From positions 62,001 to 126,000 of the forward strand of contig NZ_JACIDZ010000009.1 of NCBI RefSeq assembly GCF_014196625.1: a DNA stretch of 64,000 nt. The letters run 5' to 3'. Each line of letters starts with the position of its first letter. Position 1 is the first letter of the stretch. This document shows positions 1 to 10,184 of this stretch, piece by piece. The notes under the pieces are model-generated. The model had not been told where the DNA came from, made no database searches, and saw nothing but the letters and a program-made list of their open reading frames with translations. Origin of the DNA: Martelella radicis (GTDB taxonomy: Bacteria; Pseudomonadota; Alphaproteobacteria; Rhizobiales; Rhizobiaceae). The position numbers and the translations under genes were made by a program.

Positions 1-425
1 TCGTGCGGGTCGGCAAGCTTCTTGTCGTTCAGGTGGCCGCATTTCTTCGGCAGAAGCTGGTCCTCGATATGGACGCCCGCCGCCCCCGCATCCTCGAAGG
101 TGCGGACCATGTGCATCACGTTCAGCGCCTCGCCATAGCCGGTGTCGCCGTCGACAAGCAGCGGCAGGCCGCTGGCCCGGGTGATCTGGCGGATGAAGAA
201 GGCGACCTCGTCGACCGTGATCATCCCAAGGTCCGGAATGCCCATCGACGCCGTCATCGCCGCGCCCGAAAGATAAAGCGCGTCAAAGCCGGCCTTCTTC
301 GCCTGGAGCGCTGCCATGCCGTTGTGAACGCCGGGCATGGTGACGATGCCGCCCGCCTCCACCTGGCGGCGGAGGCGCAGGCCTGCGGGTTCTTGCGGAA
401 GGTCGGCGGAAATCAGATAGGGCAT
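1..425 (-). CDS. prpB: 2-methylisocitrate lyase, C-terminus beyond the window
   Basis: PrpB cleaves 2-methylisocitrate to pyruvate and succinate, the last step of the methylcitrate cycle for propionyl-CoA. About 141 N-terminal residues are visible, starting MPYLISADLPQ; the rest lies past the left edge. The isocitrate lyase/PEP mutase signature KKCGH is at about residues 127-131, and the segment SGAAMTASMGIPDLG, typical of PrpB, lies upstream of it. The gene starts 13 bp after the prpC stop, so it is the third gene of a prpD-prpC-prpB operon. The long plus-strand frame over this stretch is a shadow. Confidence 0.93.
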   Translation of the reverse strand, partial: MPYLISADLPQEPAGLRLRRQVEAGGIVTMPGVHNGMAALQAKKAGFDALYLSGAAMTASMGIPDLGMITVDEVAFFIRQITRASGLPLLVDGDTGYGEALNVMHMVRTFEDAGAAGVHIEDQLLPKKCGHLNDKKLADPH

Positions 426-438
426 GGCGCTAATCCTG

Positions 439-1581
439 TCAGGCTCGCTCATTCATGGGCACAAAGGGCCGGTTGTCCGGGCCGGTGTAATTGGCGGCGG
501 GTCGGATGATTTTGCCGTCCTCGCGCTGCTCGATGATATGGGCCGCCCAGCCGGCCATGCGGGCAATCACGAAGAGCGGCGTGAACATCGCCGTCGGCAC
601 GCCCATCATGTGATAGGAAACGGCCGAGAACCAGTCGAGATTGGGGAACATGCTGCGCGCATCCGCCATGGTGGCCTCGATCCGTTCGGCGATGTCGAAC
701 ATCTTCATCGACCCGGCTTCCTCGGAGAGCGCGCGGGCGACCTCCTTGATCACCTTGTTGCGCGGATCGGAAACGGTATAAACCGGGTGCCCGAAGCCGA
801 TGATCACCTGTTTCTGCGCCACCCGTTCGCGGATATCGGCATCGGCCTCCTCCGGCGTGTCGTAACGCTTCTGGATCTCGAAGGCGAACTCGTTCGCGCC
901 GCCGTGTTTCGGCCCGCGCAAGGCCCCGATCGCGCCGCAGACGGCGGAATAGAAGTCCGTGCCGGTGCCGGTGATCGAGCGGGCGGTGAAGGTCGAGGCG
1001 TTGAACTCGTGCTCGGCATAGAGAATGAGCGAGGTGTGCATCGCCCGCACATGGCTCTCGCTCGGCGCCTTGCCGTGGAGAAGATGCAGAAAGTGCCCGC
1101 CGATCGAGGCGTCATCGGTCTCGACATCGATCCGCCGGCCATTATGGGAGAAGTGATACCAGTAGAGCAGCATCGAGCCGAGCGAGGCCATCAGCCGGTC
1201 GGCGATGTCGCGCGCCCCCGCCTTGTTGTGGTCCGCAGCCTCCGGCAGCACGCAGCCGAGCACGGAAGCGCCGGTGCGCATCACGTCCATCGGGTGGGTG
1301 GCGGCCGGCAAAAGCTCCAGCGCGCCGCGCACGGCGGACGGCAGGCCGCGAAGGGCGGAAAGCTTGGCCTTGTAGGCGGCAAGCGTGGCGGCGCTCGGCA
1401 ATGCGCCATAGATCAGAAGATAGGCGATTTCCTCAAACTCGCAGGTGTCGGCGATATCGAGAATGTCATAGCCGCGGTAGTGCAGGTCGTTGCCGCTCTG
1501 GCCGACGGAACAAAGCGCCGTATTGCCGGCGACGACGCCGGAAAGCGCCACGGATTTCTTCGGTTTCCTTGCTTCAGTCAT
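439..1581 (-). CDS. prpC: 2-methylcitrate synthase
   Basis: This 380-residue citrate synthase-family enzyme condenses propionyl-CoA with oxaloacetate to give 2-methylcitrate. The catalytic histidine motif GFGHPVY and the HPMDVMRTG segment are present, and the C-terminal region with AAHIIEQ is typical of PrpC. Plain citrate synthase is the alternative, but the length and the position between prpD and prpB favour PrpC. The gap to prpD is 68 bp and to prpB 13 bp. No prpR-type regulator is beside it in the window. Confidence 0.94.
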   Translation of the reverse strand: MTEARKPKKSVALSGVVAGNTALCSVGQSGNDLHYRGYDILDIADTCEFEEIAYLLIYGALPSAATLAAYKAKLSALRGLPSAVRGALELLPAATHPMDVMRTGASVLGCVLPEAADHNKAGARDIADRLMASLGSMLLYWYHFSHNGRRIDVETDDASIGGHFLHLLHGKAPSESHVRAMHTSLILYAEHEFNASTFTARSITGTGTDFYSAVCGAIGALRGPKHGGANEFAFEIQKRYDTPEEADADIRERVAQKQVIIGFGHPVYTVSDPRNKVIKEVARALSEEAGSMKMFDIAERIEATMADARSMFPNLDWFSAVSYHMMGVPTAMFTPLFVIARMAGWAAHIIEQREDGKIIRPAANYTGPDNRPFVPMNERA

Positions 1582-1649
1582 GATCTCTCCTCCCGATCAT
1601 GCGCCGCGCGGCGCCGGCCCTCCTCAAGGCCGGCCCTGCGGCTCTGTTC

Positions 1650-3161
1650 TCATCTCCAGTCGAAAATGCCCGTCCTTGCCGGCGCGCCGAGCTTGTCGGG
1701 CGACACGACGAAATTCAGCCCGGAAAGCTCCTCCGGGGCAAGCGAGGTCAGCCGTTCGACGGTGGCGAGGAAACGGTCCTGTTCGCCGGCCGACACCACG
1801 CCATGGGCCAGCATGCGGAATTTCTTCACATAATCGGGCCGCGAAAACGGTCGGCTTCCGAGCGGGTTGGCATCGGCGATGGCCAACTGGTCCTCGATGA
1901 TCCGTCCGCCTTCCATGGTGACGATCACATGGCCGCCGAAGGCTTTTTCCGCAGGATCATGGCTGTGATAGCGTCGCGTCCATTCCGGGTTCTCGGCCGT
2001 GGTGATCTTGTGCCACAGCGCAACGGTTTCCGGGCGTTTGGCTCGTTCCGGCGCATAGGAGCGCTCGTGGTGCCAGCCGCCATCCTCAAGCGCCACGGCG
2101 AAGATGTACATGATCGAATGGTCGAGCGTCTCGCGGCTTGCATTCGGGTCCATCTTCTGCGGGTCGTTGGCGCCGGTGCCGATCACATAGTGGGTGTGGT
2201 GGCTGGTTTCGATCAGGATCGACTTGACCTTGGAAAGATCGCCGATCGCGGGGCCCATGCGGCGGGCAAGGTCGATCAGCGCCTGGCTCTGGTATTCGGC
2301 CGAATGCTCCTTGGTATAGGTATCCATGATGGCGCGTTTTGCTTCGCCCTTTTCCGGCAGCGGCACGGTGTATTCGGCGCCGGGGCCGGAGAGAAGATAG
2401 GCGATGAAGCCGTCCTCGCCCTCCCAGGCCGGAGAGGGCGCGCCTTCGCCGCGCATCACCCGGTCAACGGCCTCGACCGCCATCTTGCCGGCAAAGGCCG
2501 GCGCATAGGCTTTCCAGCTCGAGATCTCGCCCTTGCGCGACTGGCGCGTCGTGGTCGTGACATGCAGCGCCTGCTGCACGGCCTGGTAGATGGTCTCGGT
2601 ATCGAGCCCGAGCGCGGTGCCGATGCCGGCAGCCGCCGCCGGGCCGAGATGGGCGATATGGTCGATCTTGTGCTCATGCAGGCAGATGCCGCGGACGAGA
2701 TCGACCTGGATTTCATAGCCGGTGGCAATACCGCGCGCGAGCGCCTCGCCGGAAAGTCCGCAATGCTGGGCGACGGCCAGGATCGGCGGAATATTGTCGC
2801 CGGGGTGCGAATAGTCCGCCGCAAGGAAGGTGTCGTGATAGTCAAGCTCGCGCACGGCGACGCCATTGGCCCAGGCGGCCCATTCCGGGGAAAAGCGCTT
2901 GTCGGCGGCAAGGCCGAAGATCGTCGCGCCGGGGGTAAACGGATGGGCGGTTGCCTGCGCGCGGGCGCTGACGGCTGGCCTGCGGGCAATGGAGGCGGCG
3001 GCCACGGCGGCATTGTCGATGATCCGGTTGCCGATCATCTCCACCACGTCATCGTCAAGCGCCACCGGGTCTGCCGCGACTTCGGCGATCTTCCAGGCAA
3101 GCTGGTCTTCGCGTTTGAGGTTTTCAGATGATGTGTGGGTGCGCACAGTGTGGTTGTGCAT
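1650..3161 (-). CDS. prpD: 2-methylcitrate dehydratase
   Basis: A MmgE/PrpD-family protein of 503 residues that dehydrates 2-methylcitrate to 2-methyl-cis-aconitate. An upstream ATG would give 529 residues, but the start at 3161 ([12 protein letters not shown]) has a strong GGGAGGAGA ribosome site just before it and matches the usual PrpD N-terminus. Family segments such as [11 protein letters not shown] and [15 protein letters not shown] are present. It is the first gene of the prp operon; the roughly 150 bp upstream should hold its promoter, but no clear -35/-10 was recognised. Confidence 0.94.
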   Translation of the reverse strand: MHNHTVRTHTSSENLKREDQLAWKIAEVAADPVALDDDVVEMIGNRIIDNAAVAAASIARRPAVSARAQATAHPFTPGATIFGLAADKRFSPEWAAWANGVAVRELDYHDTFLAADYSHPGDNIPPILAVAQHCGLSGEALARGIATGYEIQVDLVRGICLHEHKIDHIAHLGPAAAAGIGTALGLDTETIYQAVQQALHVTTTTRQSRKGEISSWKAYAPAFAGKMAVEAVDRVMRGEGAPSPAWEGEDGFIAYLLSGPGAEYTVPLPEKGEAKRAIMDTYTKEHSAEYQSQALIDLARRMGPAIGDLSKVKSILIETSHHTHYVIGTGANDPQKMDPNASRETLDHSIMYIFAVALEDGGWHHERSYAPERAKRPETVALWHKITTAENPEWTRRYHSHDPAEKAFGGHVIVTMEGGRIIEDQLAIADANPLGSRPFSRPDYVKKFRMLAHGVVSAGEQDRFLATVERLTSLAPEELSGLNFVVSPDKLGAPARTGIFDWR

Positions 3162-3267
3162 GACGTCTCCTCCCGCTTCAATGCCAACGCCGTTTTCGAC
3201 TGTTTGGCGCCGATTGTCCATCGGCGGCAATGCAGCCATTAGTCTTAGGCAATTTGGCGGCTGAAGG

Positions 3268-3294
3268 CAAAACGGCCCGCGCGCGGCGGGCCGT
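3268..3294 (-). terminator. Rho-independent terminator after the MFS gene
   Basis: A 9-bp G+C-rich perfect stem (ACGGCCCGC with GCGGGCCGT) and a 5-base loop are followed on the minus strand by a short T run (TTTGCC). It lies 25 bp past the stop of the sugar porter and separates it from prpD. Confidence 0.7.
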
Positions 3295-3318
3295 CGATCA
3301 TCAGGCGATGCGGGCCGA

Positions 3319-4650
3319 TCAGTCCGCGGCGACGGTGCGCTGCTCGATCTCCTCGAGCGTGACGCCCTTGGTCTCCGGCGCGACCGCGATGGCGTAGAAA
3401 ATGCCGATCACGCAGAAACCCGTGAAGATCGCGAAGGTCCCGACAATGCCGATGCCCGCCAGAAGCTCGGGGAAGAGCAGGGCGACGATGAAGTTGAAGA
3501 ACCAGTTGGCGATCGATGCGAGCGCCATGCCGCGCGGGCGCAGTCTGAGCGGGAACAGTTCCGACATGTAGAGCCAGGGCAACGGACCGAGGCTGACGGC
3601 GAAAAAGGCGATGAAGGCGAAAATCCCGATCATGGCCAGATAGGGCGTCGCGGCGATATCCATCATGGTCGCGACGGTTACCAGCGCCATCGAGGCGGCA
3701 GTGCCGAAAAAGCCCATGATCAGCAGTTTGCGCCGGCCCATGGATTCCACCAGATACATGGCAACGACCGTCAGCGCCACATTGACGACGCCGATGCCGA
3801 CGGTCGCCAGAAGATCGGTCGTGGTGCCGGAAAAGCCCGCATTCTTGAAGATTTCAGGAGCGTAATAGATGATCGCGTTGATGCCGGAAAGCTGCTGCAG
3901 CACGAACACGATCATGGCAAAGCTCGTGACCGGCAGGATGCCTTTCTTCAGGAAGGTGCTCCAGGCGGGCGCTGCTTCCTCGTCCTTCGCGCTTTCCTTG
4001 ATCTCGGCGATGATCTGGTCGACCTCGGCATCGGAACTCTCCGGCTGCAGCTTGACGATGATGTCGCGCGCCTTGTCGGCGTTCGAATTCAGCGTCAGCC
4101 AGCGCGGCGTTTCCGGCGACAGAAGGATGCCGACAAGGGCGATGATCGACGGGAATACGCCGACGCCGATCATCCAGCGCCAGTCGCCCGAACCGCCGAA
4201 GGCCGCGTCCGACATATAGGAAATCATGATGCCGATGGTGATCATCAGCTGGAAGGCCGAGACGATCGTGCCGCGGATGCGCGCCGGCGCCACTTCCGCC
4301 AGAAACATCGGCGCGGTCATGGCCGAGGCGCCGATGCCGACGCCGATCAGAAGGCGGGCGAGCGTCAGCACATACTGGTTGAAGGCGAAAGCCGAAATCA
4401 GCGAGCCGACGAGAAAGATCACCGCGCCGAGGATCAGCATCGGCTTTCGTCCGTAGCGGTCGGTGGTGACCATGGCGAGCAGGGTGCCCGCCACCGCGCC
4501 GAGCGGCACGGCCGAGGTGATCACGCCCTCCATGAAGGCCGTGACGGTGAAATCCTGTTTGATGAACGGCAAAGCGCCGGAGATCACGCCCTGGTCGAAA
4601 CCGAAGAGCATGCCGAAAAGCGCCGCCACGATGACGATGGCGATAAGCAT
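3319..4650 (-). CDS. Sugar porter-family MFS transporter
   Basis: A 443-residue inner-membrane protein of the sugar porter branch of the major facilitator superfamily, probably a proton-coupled monosaccharide symporter. Visible signatures are [17 protein letters not shown] in helix 1, DRYGRKP between helices 2 and 3, [17 protein letters not shown] in helix 7, ESMGRRK and the terminal PETKG. The start at 4650 was chosen because GGAGG lies six bases upstream; a frame extension 14 codons longer lacks such a site. The substrate (galactose, arabinose, xylose or glucose) cannot be read from the sequence. It forms its own unit with a terminator. Confidence 0.9.
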   Translation of the reverse strand: MLIAIVIVAALFGMLFGFDQGVISGALPFIKQDFTVTAFMEGVITSAVPLGAVAGTLLAMVTTDRYGRKPMLILGAVIFLVGSLISAFAFNQYVLTLARLLIGVGIGASAMTAPMFLAEVAPARIRGTIVSAFQLMITIGIMISYMSDAAFGGSGDWRWMIGVGVFPSIIALVGILLSPETPRWLTLNSNADKARDIIVKLQPESSDAEVDQIIAEIKESAKDEEAAPAWSTFLKKGILPVTSFAMIVFVLQQLSGINAIIYYAPEIFKNAGFSGTTTDLLATVGIGVVNVALTVVAMYLVESMGRRKLLIMGFFGTAASMALVTVATMMDIAATPYLAMIGIFAFIAFFAVSLGPLPWLYMSELFPLRLRPRGMALASIANWFFNFIVALLFPELLAGIGIVGTFAIFTGFCVIGIFYAIAVAPETKGVTLEEIEQRTVAAD

Positions 4651-4898
4651 AGGTTTCCTCCGCATTATAAGGCGAAGCCGGCTTGCCGGCACGCCGGTCA
4701 GTTTTTTCTGGTTCCTGACCCTTAGTCTTTTTTTGTGAATGCCAGCTGAAAATTTCGCCTGCAGCCAAGCATACAGACAACTTGAAGATGAGAATCAACC
4801 GTCTTGTCAACTCAATTCGCTTCTTTGGCGGGCCGCTCCGGTGTCTTCGGCTGCGTTCGGGCCTTGACCGTGCCGCCCGACGCGGGCATAGATATGCC

Positions 4899-4995
4899 CA
4901 TCCGAGGGGTGCGATCTTCGTCAGAAGATGCTGAGATGGCTTTCGCCGAACCCTTGAACCTGATCCGGGTCATACCGGCGTAGGAACGGAGTTTG
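4899..4995 (+). promoter_or_regulatory. TPP riboswitch (THI element)
   Basis: The segment carries the conserved thiamine pyrophosphate aptamer blocks in order: GGGGTGC, then GCTGAGATGG, then ACCCTTGAACCTGATC, then CGGGTCATACCGGCGTAGGAA-like bases. It sits about 75 bases upstream of thiX on the same strand. TPP binding normally turns such genes off. This accounts for most of the 416-bp gap between the MFS start and thiX. Confidence 0.95.
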
Positions 4996-5044
4996 GTGTT
5001 GAGCGATACGCCCATAAAATCAGCCTGTTTTATTACGTCCGCTG

Positions 5045-5066
5045 CCCGGCCGCGCCGGGGAGAGGA
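5045..5066 (+). promoter_or_regulatory. Ribosome-site-sequestering hairpin of the TPP riboswitch
   Basis: CCCGGC at 5045-5050 can pair with GCCGGG at 5054-5059 over a 3-base loop. The 3' arm runs directly into the GGGGAGAGG ribosome site of thiX (ATG at 5067). This is a plausible expression platform acting on translation, as is common for TPP switches in proteobacteria. No U-tract terminator was seen between aptamer and gene. Confidence 0.55.
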
Positions 5067-5825
5067 ATGTTGAGGCAGAGCCTTTCCGCATTTTTCAAAT
5101 TCATTCTGGTCGTTTTCGCGCTCGTCGTGCTCTGGCAGGCGGTCGTCAGCGTCTTCCATCTGCCGCGCTACATCCTGCCGGCCCCGCTTTCCGTGGCCAC
5201 AAGGCTGTGGACCGGTCATGCCTATCTTCTGTCAGAGGCGCTGGTCACGCTGCGCGAGATCATTGCGGGCTTTGCCGCCGGCGCGCTGTTCGGCGCGGGC
5301 TCGGCCTTCCTGCTCGCCGGCTTTCCGCGCTTCGGGCGTCTCGTCTGGCCCGCCCTCATCGTGCTGCAATCCTTTCCCGTTTTCGTCATCGCGCCCATGC
5401 TGGTGCTCTGGTTCGGTTTCGGCATCACCTCGAAGATCGTGATGACGATGATCATCGTGTTCTTTCCGGTCGCCTCCAATTTCGCCGACGGGCTGTCGCG
5501 CACCGACGGCGCCATCGTCAAGGCGGCGCATCTCGATGGCGCCGGACACTGGCAGCTTCTCGTTCTGATCCGGCTGCCGCTTGCCATGCCCCAGCTTTTC
5601 TCGGGCCTGAGGATCGCAGCACCCCTTGCCCCCCTCGGCGCCGTCGTCGGCGAATGGGTGGGGGCTGCCGGCGGTCTCGGCTTCGTCATGGTGCAGGCCA
5701 ATGCCCGCATGCAGAGCGACACGGTGTTTGCCGCCATGTTCATCCTGGCGCTGGAGGCCGTTCTTTTTCGCAAGGCGGTGGATCTTGCCGCCCCCTTCTT
5801 CACCCGCTGGTCGCCGCATCAATGA
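5067..5825 (+). CDS. thiX: Thiamine-pyrimidine (HMP) ABC transporter permease
   Basis: A 252-residue BPD_transp_1-type permease with about six hydrophobic segments, resembling the ThiX/SsuC/TauC group. A degenerate EAA loop (AAHLDGAGHWQLLVLIRLP) lies around residues 158-176, where the ATPase would dock. The TPP riboswitch upstream and the ThiY-like binding protein 31 bp downstream indicate uptake of hydroxymethylpyrimidine or a related thiamine precursor. No ATPase gene (thiZ) is adjacent; it must be elsewhere or shared. Confidence 0.85.
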   Translation: MLRQSLSAFFKFILVVFALVVLWQAVVSVFHLPRYILPAPLSVATRLWTGHAYLLSEALVTLREIIAGFAAGALFGAGSAFLLAGFPRFGRLVWPALIVLQSFPVFVIAPMLVLWFGFGITSKIVMTMIIVFFPVASNFADGLSRTDGAIVKAAHLDGAGHWQLLVLIRLPLAMPQLFSGLRIAAPLAPLGAVVGEWVGAAGGLGFVMVQANARMQSDTVFAAMFILALEAVLFRKAVDLAAPFFTRWSPHQ

Positions 5826-5856
5826 GTGACCGGACTGATCTCCCAAGGAGGATAAA

Positions 5857-6798
5857 ATGCTCAGAAAACTCGCCCTCATCGCCGCCCTGGCGCTTCTGCC
5901 CGGTCTTGCCGCCGCCAATGACAAGCTCAGCGTCATCCTCGAATGGTATGTGAACCCGGATCATGCGCCGATGGTGATTGCCGAGGCGAACGGTTATTTC
6001 GCCGACGAAGGGTTGGACGTGGACCTCGTGCCGCCTGCTGATCCGTCCATGGTGCCGCGCATGGTGGCGTCCGGCCGGTCCGATATCGGCGTGCACTATC
6101 AGCCGAACCTCTATCTCGACCACGCCGCCGGCATCGACATCAAGCGCTTCGGCACGCTGGTCTCCACGCCGCTCAATACGCTGACGGTGATGGCCGATGG
6201 TCCGGTGCAGTCGCTTGGCGATCTCAAGGGCCGGAAGATCGGCTTTTCGGTCGCCGGCATCGAGGAGGCGGTCGTCTCCGCCATGCTTTCGAGCACCGGG
6301 CTCACGCGCGACGACATCACGCTGGTCAATGTCAATTTCGCGCTCACCCAGTCGCTGCTGTCGGGCCAGGTCGACGCCACGATCGGCGCGTTCCGCAATT
6401 TCGAGCTGACCCAGATGGCCATCGAGGGCGAGGAAGGCCGCGCCTTCTATCCCGAAGAAAACGGCGTTCCGGTCTATGACGAACTGATCTACGTGACCCG
6501 CAGCGAACTTCTCGGCGATGACCGCCTGCCGCGCTTTCTCGATGCGGTCGAGCGGGCGACGATCTTCATCACCAACCATCCGCAAGAGGCCTGGGCCTTA
6601 TTTGCCAAAGCCTATCCCGATCTCGACGACGAACTGAACCGCAAGGCCTTCGCCGATACCATCGCCCGCTTTGCCAAGAGCCCGGCCGCTTTCGATGCCG
6701 GTCGCTACCGGCGTTTCGGCGCCTTCATGGCCGAAAACGGGCTGATCGATGCGGCGCCCGACGTTTCGGAAATCTCGGTTTCGCTTCAGGGCGAATAG
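5857..6798 (+). CDS. thiY: Thiamine-pyrimidine-binding periplasmic protein
   Basis: A 313-residue NMT1/THI5-like solute-binding protein. It has a signal peptide (MLRKLALIAALALLPGLAAA) followed by LSVILEWYVNPDHAPMVIA, the classic ThiY start of the mature chain with the aromatic W-Y pair that stacks on the pyrimidine. The THI5-like glycine-rich segment LKGRKIGFSVAGIEEA is also visible. It is preceded by a CAAGGAGG ribosome site. The pair with thiX under the riboswitch supports a role in pyrimidine salvage for thiamine synthesis. Confidence 0.9.
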   Translation: MLRKLALIAALALLPGLAAANDKLSVILEWYVNPDHAPMVIAEANGYFADEGLDVDLVPPADPSMVPRMVASGRSDIGVHYQPNLYLDHAAGIDIKRFGTLVSTPLNTLTVMADGPVQSLGDLKGRKIGFSVAGIEEAVVSAMLSSTGLTRDDITLVNVNFALTQSLLSGQVDATIGAFRNFELTQMAIEGEEGRAFYPEENGVPVYDELIYVTRSELLGDDRLPRFLDAVERATIFITNHPQEAWALFAKAYPDLDDELNRKAFADTIARFAKSPAAFDAGRYRRFGAFMAENGLIDAAPDVSEISVSLQGE

Positions 6799-6854
6799 GG
6801 CCCGTCGGCCTCAAATCGCCACAAAAGCATATTAGAAGGTTTCAAACACCGGAA

Positions 6855-6876
6855 GGCGGCCCGATGGCCGTCTTTC
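6855..6876 (+). terminator. Probable terminator after thiY
   Basis: GGCGGCC and GGCCGTC form a 7-bp stem with one G-T pair and a 4-base loop, followed by TTT. It lies 57 bp past the thiY stop and supports thiXY as a two-gene transcript. Confidence 0.5.
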
Positions 6877-6979
6877 GCGTTTCGGTCTTTTGTCGCGTTT
6901 GAACCACGGGCGGCCTTTTTGCGCCCCCGAGGAAGACCGATCTCGATCATGCGCTTGTCAGCCTTAAGGAGATCGGACC

Positions 6980-7186
6980 ATGAAACTAGCCGGCCTGGTG
7001 CTGGTGGTGATCGGCCTTGCCACCCTGACCATCCGTTTCAGCCTCTACCATTATCGCGATGTCGCGGGCGATATCGAGGGCAGTCTCCTGACCCCGCTCG
7101 CCCATCTCGCCCTTCTGGTCGGCGCCCTGCTTCTGGCGCTGCACCTGGTGCTGCGCTTCGTCCGGCATGTGATCTGGCACGATTGA
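6980..7186 (+). CDS. Small two-helix membrane protein, unknown function
   Basis: A 68-residue protein with two predicted membrane helices (about residues 2-20 and 36-60) joined by a short polar loop containing RDVAGDIEG. It has a good AAGGAG ribosome site seven bases before the ATG. It is not recognised as a named family. It stands alone between thiY and a palindromic repeat. Confidence 0.6.
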   Translation: MKLAGLVLVVIGLATLTIRFSLYHYRDVAGDIEGSLLTPLAHLALLVGALLLALHLVLRFVRHVIWHD

Positions 7187-7225
7187 GAGCGATGTCGGCA
7201 GAGGGCGGTGGCCCTCAGCGCATCG

Positions 7226-7321
7226 GCCCGAAAATTGGAATCGGTTTTCGGAAAGCACGATGCGCAGATTCAATAAGCTAGAGCGTCCTTTGTGCATCCG
7301 AATGGATGCACGGCGCTCTAG
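7226..7321 (+). repeat. Palindromic rhizobial-type repeat overlapping the glyS stop codon
   Basis: Two nested dyads: CCGAAAA (7228-7234) with TTTTCGG (7245-7251), and a longer hairpin CTAGAGCG...GTGCATCC-GAAT-GGATGCAC..CGCTCTAG (7278-7321). Elements of this look recur between genes in Rhizobiales. Its last bases form the TAG stop of glyS on the minus strand, so the repeat abuts or supplies that stop. It could also act as a terminator for glyS. Confidence 0.75.
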
Positions 7322-9432
7322 CCGGCAATCTTTGAGAAATCGGCGACGGTCCCGGTCGCCTCGCGGATCATTGCCAGCAGCGCCAGGCGGTTTGCCCGCA
7401 CAGCCTCGTCCTCGGCATTGACCAGCACATCCTCGAAGAAGGCGTCGACCGGCGCGCGCAGCGCCGAAAGCGCCTCCATGGCGGCAAAATAGTCTTCCCG
7501 CTTCGAGGCCTCGCGCGCCTTCTTCGCGGCGGAGAGGATGGCGTCGTGGAGCGCCTTTTCGGCGTCGGTTTCAAACAGCGCCGGATCGACCTTGTCGGCA
7601 ACCAGCGTCTTCTTCTTCTCTTCCGCCGCCAGCAGCTGTCCGGCGCGCTTTTCGCCCGAAAGAAGGTTCTTGCCGTCCTCGGAATCGAGGAACTTCGTCA
7701 GCGCCTCCACCCGGCGGGCAACGACTTCCAGATCATCCGAATCCGCCGACAGCACCGCGTCGATCAGATCGTGGCGCGCGCCCATGTCGCGCAGATAGAC
7801 CTTGAAGCGGTCGTGGAAGAAGGAGAGCAGGTCGCGATCATCGAAGACCGACAGCAGCGGCAGGCGCACGCCGCGCTCCAGAATGATGCGGATCACGCCA
7901 AGGGCGGCGCGGCGGAGCGCATAGGGGTCGCCCGAGCCGGTCGGCTTCTCGTCGATCGACCAGAAGCCCGTCAGCGTATCGAGCTTGTCGGCAAGCGCCA
8001 CCGTCAGCGAGACCTTGTTGCGCGGCACGACATCGGAGGGGCCGAGCGGCTTGTAGTGCTCCTCGATCGCCGCCGCCACGTCTTCGCTCTCGCCCTGCAG
8101 AAGCGCATATTTGCGGCCCATGGCACCCTGAAGCTCGGGGAATTCGCCGACGGCCTCGGTGCGAAGATCCGCCTTTGCAAGCACTACGGCGCGGTCGACC
8201 TCGGCCGCATCGGCGCCAACGATCGGGGCCAGATCTCCTGCCAGTTTGCGGATGCGGTCGACGCGGGCGCCCTGGCTGCCGAGCTTGGCATGAAACGTCA
8301 CGTTCAGCGCATCGAGCTTGGCCATGCGCTGGTCGAGCGGCTTTTTCAGGTCGAGGCAGAACTGCGCCGCCGATTTCTCGAGCGTCGCAAGGTCCGGCAG
8401 GTCGCGCTGGTCCATATGCCAGAAATGCAGCGCGTCGGAGAGGCGTGCGCGCACGACCTTGCCATTGCCGTAGCAGATTTCCTTGCCGCCATCGCTTGCC
8501 GCGATATTGGCGATCAGGATGAACTTGTTGGTGAGGCTTTCCTCGCCGTGCTTCCTCACCACGAAGCATTTCTGGTTGGTCTTGATCGTCAGGCGGATGA
8601 TCTCGTCGGGAATTTCGAGGAAGGCTTCCTCGAATTCGCCGAGCAGGACCTGCGGATATTCGACAAGACCGGCCACTTCGTCCAGAAGCCCCTCGTCCTC
8701 GACCACGTCGAGCCCGTTGGCAAAGGCGAGATTGGCGGCGTCATCGCGGATGATGTCCTTGCGCCGGTCGGCATCGAGAATGACGCAGGCCTTTTCCAGG
8801 CCTGCCGCATAATCGGCGAAACGCCTGACCTCGAAGGGGTCCGGCGCGTGGAAACGGTGACCATAGGTGACATTCGATGCGACAATGCCATCGATCTCGA
8901 AATCGATGACCCTGGTTTCCTCGATTTCCGTGCCGAAGGTGCAGACGATCGACTGCAGTGGCCTGACCCAGCGCAGTGCGCCCGGCTCGGAAGAGGCCGC
9001 GCCCCAGCGCATCGATTTCGGCCATGCGAAGTTGCGGATGATGCCGGGCATCACGTCGCGGATGATCTCTTCGGCATCGCGGCCGGGCTTTTCGATGACG
9101 GCGACGTAGAAATCGCCCTTCTTCGGGTCCGACTGGATCTTCGCCTGGGAAATATCGTCAAGGCCCGCGCCGCGCAGGAAGCCCGCGACCGACTTTTCCG
9201 GCGAACCGACGCGCGGGCCCTTGCGCTCCTCGCGCACATCGGCCGAGCGCGCCGTCAGCCCGTGAATGTCGAGCGCCAGCCGGCGCGGCGTGAAATACTC
9301 GCGCGCGCCCTCATAGGTCAGACCCGCATCCACCAGCGCATCGGTGACGCGCTTCTTCAGTTCGCCTGCCGCCTGGCGCTGCATGCGGGCGGGGATTTCC
9401 TCGGAACGGAGTTCAAGCAAAAGGTCGGGCAT
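7318..9432 (-). CDS. glyS: Glycyl-tRNA synthetase beta subunit
   Basis: The 704-residue beta subunit of the alpha2beta2 bacterial glycyl-tRNA synthetase, which binds tRNA-Gly and supports charging by GlyQ. It begins [18 protein letters not shown], the standard start of the family; a longer frame 20 codons upstream adds non-family residues. The C-terminal anticodon-binding region ([22 protein letters not shown]) is intact. glyQ is five kilobases away on the same strand with lemA, aroA and a DUF2207 gene between, rather than adjacent. Confidence 0.97.
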   Translation of the reverse strand: MPDLLLELRSEEIPARMQRQAAGELKKRVTDALVDAGLTYEGAREYFTPRRLALDIHGLTARSADVREERKGPRVGSPEKSVAGFLRGAGLDDISQAKIQSDPKKGDFYVAVIEKPGRDAEEIIRDVMPGIIRNFAWPKSMRWGAASSEPGALRWVRPLQSIVCTFGTEIEETRVIDFEIDGIVASNVTYGHRFHAPDPFEVRRFADYAAGLEKACVILDADRRKDIIRDDAANLAFANGLDVVEDEGLLDEVAGLVEYPQVLLGEFEEAFLEIPDEIIRLTIKTNQKCFVVRKHGEESLTNKFILIANIAASDGGKEICYGNGKVVRARLSDALHFWHMDQRDLPDLATLEKSAAQFCLDLKKPLDQRMAKLDALNVTFHAKLGSQGARVDRIRKLAGDLAPIVGADAAEVDRAVVLAKADLRTEAVGEFPELQGAMGRKYALLQGESEDVAAAIEEHYKPLGPSDVVPRNKVSLTVALADKLDTLTGFWSIDEKPTGSGDPYALRRAALGVIRIILERGVRLPLLSVFDDRDLLSFFHDRFKVYLRDMGARHDLIDAVLSADSDDLEVVARRVEALTKFLDSEDGKNLLSGEKRAGQLLAAEEKKKTLVADKVDPALFETDAEKALHDAILSAAKKAREASKREDYFAAMEALSALRAPVDAFFEDVLVNAEDEAVRANRLALLAMIREATGTVADFSKIAG

Positions 9433-9585
9433 GGGACAGCTTCTATCGTGGTCTGAATGTCGGTGACGGCGTGTTAGCAAGCCCGGCGGCAAAAGTCATC
9501 CGGGAATAGAGGTTTTGGAAGGCCCGACGGCATGGAAGCGTCGCCGCGCCACGCAATTGTCTGATTTTCGGCTTCATCATGCGGC

Positions 9586-10179
9586 ATGAACAGGAAAATC
9601 GCAGTTCCATTGTCCGCGCTCGCCCTTATGGCGCTTGCCGCCGCGCCCGCCCAGGCGGAAACGTTGCTGCCGCAGGGGCACTACAAGACGGCCTGCCTGC
9701 CGATCGGCAAGAATGACCGCCATGGCCTCATTGCCGAAGTCACGATAGAGGGGTCGGTTCTGTCAGCCACCGCGCAATCCTATGCGCATGCTGACTGCGA
9801 CATCCCGACCGTGAAGGCCGAGTATCGCGGCGTTATCGAGGAGGCCCGCCGCCAGGAGAACCATATCGACTTTGTCCAGCGCACCGGTCCCTTCCTTTAC
9901 ACATTGCTGCTGCCGGAAGTGACGACCTACTACAACGCCAATATCGGCTCCGCCGGCTGCGATCTCGGCGACTGGGAAACCGGCGTGTCGCGTGATGTTT
10001 CCGGGAAAACCTGCGCGCCCTACACCTTTCCGGAGGTCGGTTCCAGATTGAAGGACCGGCTCTGGATCAAGGGCGACCGGATATCCTTCGGTCATCTTCC
10101 GCTCAGCTGGCAGAACGATGCCGATGGCGGCTTTCCCGAGACGTCGTCTCCGATCAGCTTCGTCAGGGTCGAGGACTGA
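9586..10179 (+). CDS. Secreted protein of unknown function
   Basis: A 197-residue protein with a clear signal peptide (MNRKIAVPLSALALMALAAAPAQA, cleavage before ETLLPQG). The mature part has four cysteines (ACLPIG, ADCDIP, AGCDLG, KTCAPY), consistent with periplasmic disulfides. No known domain was recognised. It is transcribed toward the convergent DUF2207 gene, whose stop is 5 bp past its own stop. Confidence 0.65.
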   Translation: MNRKIAVPLSALALMALAAAPAQAETLLPQGHYKTACLPIGKNDRHGLIAEVTIEGSVLSATAQSYAHADCDIPTVKAEYRGVIEEARRQENHIDFVQRTGPFLYTLLLPEVTTYYNANIGSAGCDLGDWETGVSRDVSGKTCAPYTFPEVGSRLKDRLWIKGDRISFGHLPLSWQNDADGGFPETSSPISFVRVED

Positions 10180-10184
10180 GCCGC

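Noticed and set aside
424-1833. A 469-codon plus-strand frame
   Set aside because: Antisense to prpC and the end of prpD, both well supported.
7546-9456. A 636-codon plus-strand frame
   Set aside because: It lies entirely over glyS in antisense and has no domain-like sequence.
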